DNA from: Cerrena zonata
Lineage: Eukaryota; Basidiomycota; Agaricomycetes; Polyporales; Cerrenaceae
Assembly (NCBI GenBank): GCA_038087015.1
Contig: JASBNA010000088.1
Location: 62,001 to 126,000, forward strand
Direction: 5' to 3'
DNA length: 64,000 bases
A program made the position numbers and the translations under genes. Within the stretch, counting starts at the first letter, position 1; each line of letters opens with the position of its first letter. Positions 57,209 to 64,000 of this stretch are shown piece after piece. Under the pieces are notes generated by a model. The model searched no databases. It was not told the DNA's origin and saw nothing but the letters and a program-made list of their open reading frames with translations.

Positions 57209-59546
57209 TCAGTCCTGTTCATATAACGGCCTCGTATGATCGAAGCTAGGCTTCCATGTACGAATCACATCTCCCAACTTTGGAATAAGCCGTCCATCCC
57301 CAAGTCCCATATCGAAAAAGTGACCAAACGCCTGTTCGGCACAATACCAACGTGCGACCGACCACGAAGACCCATCAACATCAACCACAACATCCGCAAG
57401 CTCACCCATCATCCCCATAATCATCTCCCGATGTTCCTGTCTTACACCCTGAGGAGTGAGAAAATATAAAATCTGAGCAAACGTAAAAATAAAGGCAATC
57501 GGGTTGGTCGGAATGTCAGGATCAGAATCTTCACGAGCTATATTAATCCAGTAAAGGATGTTCTCTATGTTAATCTCAGAGTCGACTGGGAATTGGTTCC
57601 ATAGATGACGGCAGAGAGTTCTGGTTGCAGCGACCAAATTCGAAGCAAATCGTGCTCCTGTGGGCCCACGTCAGTGGGTTGTATAACATAGATGAATACG
57701 CTGTGAGAGAGCTTACCAACGGCGTATAGTATATCATCATAAGCTTTGTCTAGGAATAGATAGTCAAAGTGTTCAGGGTGGCTCTCTATGGTATTGTACC
57801 TGACAGAGTACATGGTGAGGACCGAAAATACGGCGGAAGTTTGGTTTTCATTTACGAGTCGAACGTGCAAGGGGAGCGATAATTCCGGGATCGGCCAATT
57901 TGTGTCGGGGTTGTATGATCTTGAAAGTGCATAGGTTGATAGCACGTACCATTGTGAATGGGGAAAGACGTTATCCGAGGGGGAGATCAAAGTCCCCATG
58001 AACGACCTATAGAGTTTGAATACCGGTTCAGCAAATCCCTGAGGGACATCTGGAAGTACACCTCTAACATCCGGACCTTTTCCGTCTGAGATACTCTTCA
58101 TACAGCGTAGCATTGTCGGCATATCAAACTTCTGGAAACAATCTGTGATCGTTTCCTCAAGCTGTTCCCCTCGAAGAATTTCTCGTGAGCAGACGAGTGT
58201 AGGCAAATCCCAGGTACCATCCTGCCGTACTTTAGCCTCTTCACGAGCTATCCAAGTAGCTGACCAGGTATCCAACAAATCGTGTAGGTCTTCACATTGC
58301 TGTTTGATTGTTGGCCATGCTGTAGGGATCAAGGCGTGTAGCTTGTAACTGAGGGATGTTGGCCACGTATGAAGTTCAGCGCGTACTTGACAAAGGAAGC
58401 CCTTCAACATCGGAGTCTTGTACGGGCACTGAGATGAGAACACTGGGGCAAGCGTCGTAAACAAGTAGAACACAAGCCATGGGACCATGACTCCAGTTAC
58501 GACTCATGTCACAATCGGGTTCAGATCGTGGAGGAATGTACTGAGGCCGATGAAGAAAAGGAGGAGGGCGAGCTGGAGTAGAAGTGGGAGGGCAGCGGCG
58601 ATCTCGAAGACCTGCCATCGTTGTACACCGACCTCACGGAAGAAGCGTATCTTGACCTGTTGACGGGGATCTTGAGTGTCGCGCGCCATGAGCTCGTGTA
58701 GCCATTGCTTGACGAGAATGCCGAGGGATGCGGTGATGAGAGCAAAAACGAGACTCAATAGCCAAAGTGTATTGATTAACACTGAGAATCTTGCTGGAAC
58801 GAATGACGGGGTAGTAAATGCGGGGATGGTCGAGTTGGCGAAATTACCAGAAAGCGCGAGACTAGCAATTTGGGCCGAGAGCGGGAGTAGAATTTGATTG
58901 GTAGTATCTTCGGGCTGTTGTTGTAAGGTTTTGTATGATTCAATGATGAACGCTGTGACCACAGCAGAGAACAGACCAGCCTTGTGGAACAGAAAGTCAA
59001 CACAACCGACGAGTAAAGGCAACAAAGGTACTCACAAGCACAAGGAGCGTATCGATGTCTTCCTTCACGTCCTCCACCCGATCTCGATCATATTGTCGGA
59101 TGAGGTCTGAAATTCTCCCCCAGCCAGTATGGTCAGACTCAACCTTCACCCGATGCACTTTATCTTCGGTATTTGAAGACGCAGCCTATTTGCACATACT
59201 CTCTTCTTAGCATCGACAATACAATTCAAACTAAGAATCTCACCTGAGGTTTTGGGGGAGACTGTGCAGCCTCTTCGGCCGCGGACTGCTGGACTTCCAG
59301 TGGTGTAGTATCACTAGCAACTGGGACTGCCTCACTTTCCTCTATCCGCGGGTTAGTAGTAGATGCAAGAGGTTGTAAGGCTTCTGGCTGCTGCAAATCA
59401 GGCCCCAAGCCCTTATGCTCGACATCCGGGACTTTGTCGTCATGTCTTTGCGAATTTGAAGGAGATATTTGGCCAATGAGGTCAGAGTCGGAACCTGAAG
59501 TGCTCAAACGTGTAGAAGCTCGCCTCCTTTTAGAGGAAGAAGACAT
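57209..59546 (-). pseudogene. DUF6535 domain protein, copy 9, with a nonsense codon between membrane segments 3 and 4
   Basis: The exons by homology are 59546-59244, 59185-59036, 58980-57717 and 57657-57209. The start was set at the MSSSSKRRRASTR tail, not at an in-frame ATG 18 codons upstream. Exon 3 stops at 58506-58504 (TGA), where all paralogs have the Trp of VTWV. Downstream the frame remains open to the exon 3 donor, so a single substitution separates it from a full 721-residue protein. Exon 2 has DHTGWG in place of DRTGWG and ends LLVL rather than LLVF. The C-terminal half is mosaic: PDVPQGFAEPVFKLYRSFMG matches copy 1, while MYSVRYNTIESHPEHF matches copy 3. Confidence 0.8.
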
Positions 59547-59764
59547 CGAGAACGGAAGAAAGCTAAGAATGGAGAAGTTTGTTGTGTTGGTAAGAGCCAA
59601 CTCGCCGCCTTCTTGACGTTCGTGGGAACCTCTTGGTTATGTAAGCTCTGTCAATTCCTCGCCGAGATATTCAGATGGTTGCCATTCCAATATTGTATCT
59701 TACTGTCTGCTTGTCAATGAATTGCTTGAATATAAATCAAGGCCCAAAGTCCTCCCCTGACGAT

Positions 59765-59828
59765 TCCTAGCTACTTTCCATATTCATCCTTACTCATCTT
59801 TACACGATCGACACTTACGTAATACACA
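59765..59828 (-). promoter_or_regulatory. Diverged 5' leader block of copy 9
   Basis: The + strand reads CTACTTTCCATATTCATCCT, then TTTACACGATCGACACTTAC. The usual GTAAGT donor is replaced by AGTAGCTAGG on the - strand, so this leader may no longer be spliced. That agrees with copy 9 being a pseudogene. Confidence 0.5.
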
Positions 59829-62284
59829 TCGTCTACGCAAATTCTTCAAGTACTCAACGATAACCACGACCATGACCACGACGGTGACAACTCGCTGATG
59901 CAATCTCTGCATGTTTCGGATGATGCAGCTTTGTTGTGATCTTGGGCGAGAGGGCTCCTTTCATTGTACGTACATGTTTCTGAGCTTGGTTTCTCTTCGC
60001 TCTGCATTTCTTATCTCAGGTCTCTGTATTCTCAAACACTCCATGTCGTCAGTGACCAAAGATAAGTGCCCTCTCCAGCCAACGTATCGGCTATCTTCTG
60101 TACTTTTTGCCTTACTTTCAACATTACATCTCTCCCGAGCCCCTTTCCTTGCTCTAGGGAGATCCCGGATCCCAGTCCCCTCGAGAAACTCTACTCATCT
60201 CGTCTCGTTTCTTTACTTCCCTTCGTAGAAATGACTTTGGTCTCAGGGCTTACTTCAGGTCAGTATCTTGCGAATGATCGTCGACTATCGACTCTAGTCA
60301 TTTTCGTTTGTGTCTATATCACAACCTCTCACACTCGTCTCCCGGTCTGGTCGTCGTGTACTGCTCACTGTTCAACGCTAAGTGACGACCACTCTACTGT
60401 TCTGATACCAGTTCATACCACTAGTCCTCCTGTGTCCTTTTGAGTATCGTAACCCCAACACTTGGCGCTCCTGGCTTCTTCGGTGCTCGAAATTTGACTA
60501 TCCTATAAAGGATCGTTACCACACTTCTTGCCAAAGGTGTCGAATTACCTCCTAAATTCTTGCGTCCTTTGCATCGAAACCCTTTCATATTTTGACGGTA
60601 TTCCCTTCTGACACTATCAGATGGTCCACATAGGCAGACACCCTGATGTAAGAGTCGTGGTCCTCTAATCTCAGTCTGACGATCTATTCCTAGTTGTTAT
60701 TCCTTCTTCGATGTTAATGGTCGCTTTAGTCGGAAGGAGAGTCAAGACTGCTTCGCGCTCTCTAAGATCATGTGAATGCCGTTTCTCATGTTTTGTTTTC
60801 AATTACAGTCTACTCTGTGACCTCCCTCGACTTTCGAGGCACTCACTCTGACTCACGACTTCTCTCAGCTAGGCATATGCATGTATTGTTTCTCGGAGAA
60901 GCACGGCGTTCTCAGCAGCAACAATGGCATCGAGTACCATATACGGTACATATCTCAAGCGGGGAGAAGAGCATTCTACTGGCTCTCGAGGTACTCTCCA
61001 GTAAAGGGTCAGGAATGCAGGCGGGACAACGTCAGTCATAGTGCCTTTCTAGGTGCTCAGTTCTTGTGCCAATCAGAGACACGACTCCTTCCATGCTAAC
61101 TAATCCCGATCACCTGGTGTCAGCTCGTCAACCGAAATCTCTACGACCGGTTCCAGTTGTTTCCCGCACAAACACTTCTATGCCATCGATTCCGTCTCTG
61201 GGAAAATGCCGGTTTAATTATGTACTATGGCTCTGAGGTCATAGTCGCTTTGCAACAGAATACACATCTGAAGATGTTCGATGAAGGACCGTCACTATCA
61301 GTGTCTTACCTGAAGCACGATATGAAAATTTCAATAGCCTGACCAGGATCCTCGATGCGGTCCTCTCATCTACACCCAAAAATCCATCTTCTATTTGTGG
61401 GGGTCGGCAACTGGATGACAGCTTCCAACTCGAGCGGTGTTTTTCAAATTTTATTTCCTGTACTCACTCGTGCCTCTCACTATAGAATACACCATGTCAT
61501 GTCTCTCTTGACTCTCGTCAAACAAAGCTTTCGCAACAAACATATCAGGCCCCCAACATCACAACTTCGCAAATATCGACCAGAAGTATCGTCTCCCAGG
61601 CATAGAACACAAGACGTACGCAGGTATCCCTAACTTCCCCGGTGCCTTCCATATCTTCTCTCATACCATGAAACGAGTTTGGAGCTCAAATGTCAAATTT
61701 TCAGATTGAGGGGGGTAAGACTGGAGATCTTCTCAGACGGTAGGTGTCTCTGTCGTAACTCTACACGGTTGTTCCCATTGGGAGGGCAAGCAAACAATGC
61801 AGACCACGCCAAGACCAAGAGTATCAAGGGTACATTGTACTCTCAACCCGGGACTTGAATTGTGGCTTCAAGCGGAATCCATCAAACAGTACTGTGACCA
61901 TGGTACGTCCCACCTGAATGCTCACATCCCTTCTCTCATGTTTCTTATTGTAGGTAGGTCAACATCTAGATTCTAGCGTAACGGACATGGATCTCGTGAT
62001 CTTTACCATTTCCCATCTCGCTTGAAATTCTCAACTCCAAAGCAGTGGTTTTTACTTCCATTGTCATTGTAATCTACTCTTCACTGGTAAGAATAACGAG
62101 ATGCCATCTCATGCATGGATACAACTTTATTTCTGATGTCTGAGGCTCAATAGATTTCTTTGAAGATCTTTACAAATGTAGATATCATTTGGTACAGTGA
62201 ACTCGAAGTTACAAATGGCACAAAGACTGAGTTGAGAGTCAGGTCATAATCATCTCCTGTTGTCAACCTTACGCATGATATCTA

Positions 62285-62325
62285 CGAGAACAATCAAATG
62301 CTATTTTTATTCATCTTTTCTTACA
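62285..62325 (-). terminator. 3' end block of copy 10
   Basis: On the - strand AAAGATGAATAAAAATAGC carries AATAAA shortly after the copy 10 stop at 62338. The rest of the block is strongly diverged. Confidence 0.5.
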
Positions 62326-62337
62326 CTGTCGAGTACA

Positions 62338-64000
62338 TTACTGGTGCCAACATGGTCTGGTATGATCAAAACCAGGCTTCCATGTACGAATTACATCTCC
62401 TAGCTTTGGAATAAACTGCGCATCCTTGAAACCTGTAGCAAGCAAGCAGCGATGTATCTCTTCAGCACATTTTCGACGAGACTTTGGCCATGATAATGCA
62501 TCATCAGGATCGGGTATGATATTAACAAACATACCCATCACTTCAATAATAATGTTCCGATCTTTTCGTCTTGCAGCTGGAGGAGTGAGCGTATATAATA
62601 CTTGAGTAAACATGGAAATGAAGGCAAGTGGGTCTATCGGAATGTCAAGGTTCCAGTCGCGGCGAATTTTATCAATCCACGATCGTAGGTACTCCACCTC
62701 TCCGTGGCGAAAGTGCAAACGTGACTGATTCCACAGGTTACGGCAGATAGCTCCGGCCGCTATGACCAAATTGGTGATGAACTCTGCCCCTGAAAGCTTA
62801 CATTAGTAGTTGTATAGATGAGTGAGCTGTGAGAGAGCTTACCAATGGTGTCTGGTAACATCTCAAACTCGAGCTCATCATCATTTAGTATACCGCGAAA
62901 ATCGCCAAAGTGCCCGGGGTGGCTCTCCATGGTATTGTGTGTGACAGAGTAGATGATAAGGATTGAGACAGTTGCTGACATCATGTCTCCATCTATGAGT
63001 TGACTAAACATGGGTAGTAATGCTGGTTGAAATAGGTAATTTGTGGGTGGATCATACACTTTTGATGATGCATATGTCACTCTAGCATATAACATTACAT
63101 AATTGGACCTGTCGAGAGAAGAGTCCAAATTGCCAATGCGGGATGCAAAGAGCTCGCATGTTTTACGACTCAATCCTCGGGGGACATCTGGGAGTACTCC
63201 TTGGAGGACAGGATCTCCGCCTCGCGAGAAAAAGCGTATGCACTCAAACAATACATTCACACCACATCCCCGGACACAATCTGTGATTGCTTCCTCAAGC
63301 TGCTCGCCTCGAAGGATCTCCTGTGAGCAGGTTAGGGTAGGCAGATCCCAGAGCCTATTCTTGCAGACTTCAGACTCTTCGTGAGCCGTCCAAACAGCTG
63401 ACCAGGTGTTCAACGAATTGTGTAGACCTTTGCACCTCTGTTTGATTCTCGGCCATGTAACAGGGACATGATTATATAATGCACGACCCAGAGAGCTTAG
63501 CCCAACATAGCTCGCAACCCGAACCTGCTTGAGGATGCCCTTTAGCATCGGAGTTTTGTATGGGCACTGAGAAGAGAATATTGGGGAAAATGTTGTGAAC
63601 AGGTAAAACACGAGCCATAGGATCATAGCCCCCGTTATGACCCATGTGATGAGAGTGTTCAGATCGTGGAGGAAGGCGCTGAGACCGATGAAGAAGAGTA
63701 GTAGGGTGAGCTGAAGGAGCAGTGGGAGGACAGCAGCGATCTCGAAGATCTGCCATCTCTGTACGCCAACTTCGCGGAAGAAGCGGATCTTGACTTGTTG
63801 ACGAGGATCCTGAGTGTCGCGTGCCATAAGCTCGTGGAGCCACTGTTTGACGAGGATTCCGAGGGATGCAGTTACCAAAGCAAAGACGAGACTCAATAGC
63901 CACAACGTATTGATTAGGACAGAGAACCGCACAGGGGAAAATGATGGGGTGATAAATGGGGGGATTGTCGAATTGACGAAATTGCCGGAAAGTGCGAGGC
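62338..64000 (-). CDS. DUF6535 domain membrane protein, copy 10 (5' end outside the window)
   Basis: Exon 4 is 62789-62338 and exon 3 runs from 62843 past the window edge at 64000. The frame is open throughout the visible part, including the run of six G near 63958. Visible are membrane segments 2 to 4 (RFSVLINTLWLLSLVFALVT, then PLLLQLTLLLFFIGLSAFL, then WVITGAMILWLVFYLFTTF), the SSQCPYKTPMLKG motif and the soluble half. In that half RVTYASSKVYDPP and ALLPMFSQLID group it with copy 2, although eight array positions separate them. Exon 4 has a distinct start (GAEFITNLVIAAGAICRNLW) and lacks the SDSDPDIP motif (RRDWNLDIPIDP). The first exons and the start codon lie beyond 64000. Confidence 0.83.

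Larger units (their letters stand above)
59547..62337. other. Spacer between copies 9 and 10
   Basis: No supportable gene. It holds the copy 9 leader block (59765-59828) and the copy 10 3' block (62285-62325). Parts near 61010-61070 (GACAACGTCAGTCATAGTGCCTTTCTAGG-like text) recall the shared spacer blocks near 16090 and 24460. Open frames of about 90-125 codons in 59911-61633 overlap each other in several frames and show no shared protein. Confidence 0.45.

Noticed and set aside
1..64000. CRISPR arrays, bacterial-type operons, riboswitches or rRNA genes
   Set aside because: The sequence is intron-rich eukaryotic DNA; no regularly spaced identical repeats, rRNA motifs or prokaryotic signals were seen.

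Overview
The window reads as a chromosome segment of a filamentous basidiomycete, most likely an Agaricomycete. Its genes carry many 50-60 nt introns with GTRAGT donors, CTAAY-type branch sites and YAG acceptors. Its dominant gene family (DUF6535 membrane proteins) and its transposons (a Ngaro-like tyrosine-recombinase retrotransposon and an Ulp1-carrying DNA transposon with 8-bp target duplications) are also typical of that group. No species is assigned. Family names come from recognised motifs, not from a search.

Layout. Positions 1-1470 hold the 3' end of an unidentified membrane-protein gene and one complete four-exon gene of unknown function, both on the + strand. From about 1800 to the right edge runs a tandem array of ten paralogous DUF6535 genes, all on the - strand: copy 1 3385-5699, copy 2 7589-9748, copy 3 12320-14833, copy 4 17837-20199, copy 5 25124-27498, copy 6 31555-33925, copy 7 37597-40022, copy 8 53062-55410, copy 9 57209-59546, and copy 10 62338 to beyond 64000. 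Each has the same four-exon plan: a Ser/Arg-rich variable exon 1; a 50-codon exon 2; a long exon 3 with four membrane segments and a variable C-terminal region; and a terminal exon 4. The 1.8-4.9 kb spacers are diverged duplicates of one another. Most keep a conserved block 220-330 bp upstream of the start codon (a probable 5' leader exon with a GTAAGT donor) and a conserved 3' block with an AATAAA-like signal. Copies 8 and 9 are broken by single nonsense codons, copy 3 is shortened by about ten residues, and copy 6 needs a GC-AG intron to stay open.

The spacer between copies 7 and 8 holds a nested insertion. A - strand tyrosine-recombinase retrotransposon (40418-52525, 186-bp direct repeats; Gag, RT-RNase H and recombinase) is itself interrupted inside its recombinase gene by a 6552-bp + strand DNA transposon (40923-47474). 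That transposon has near-perfect terminal inverted repeats and an 8-bp target duplication GGTAGAAG. It encodes a predicted 1559-residue fusion of an Ulp1-type cysteine protease, an acidic linker, a Cys/His cluster and a DDE-like transposase. Just right of the insertion lies a 220-bp TA-flanked MITE (52585-52804).

Working together: the array behaves as a birth-and-death locus with a conserved membrane core, variable ends, gene-conversion tracts and mosaic C-terminal subtypes. This pattern resembles fungal recognition or allorecognition gene families. A recognition role is inference only.
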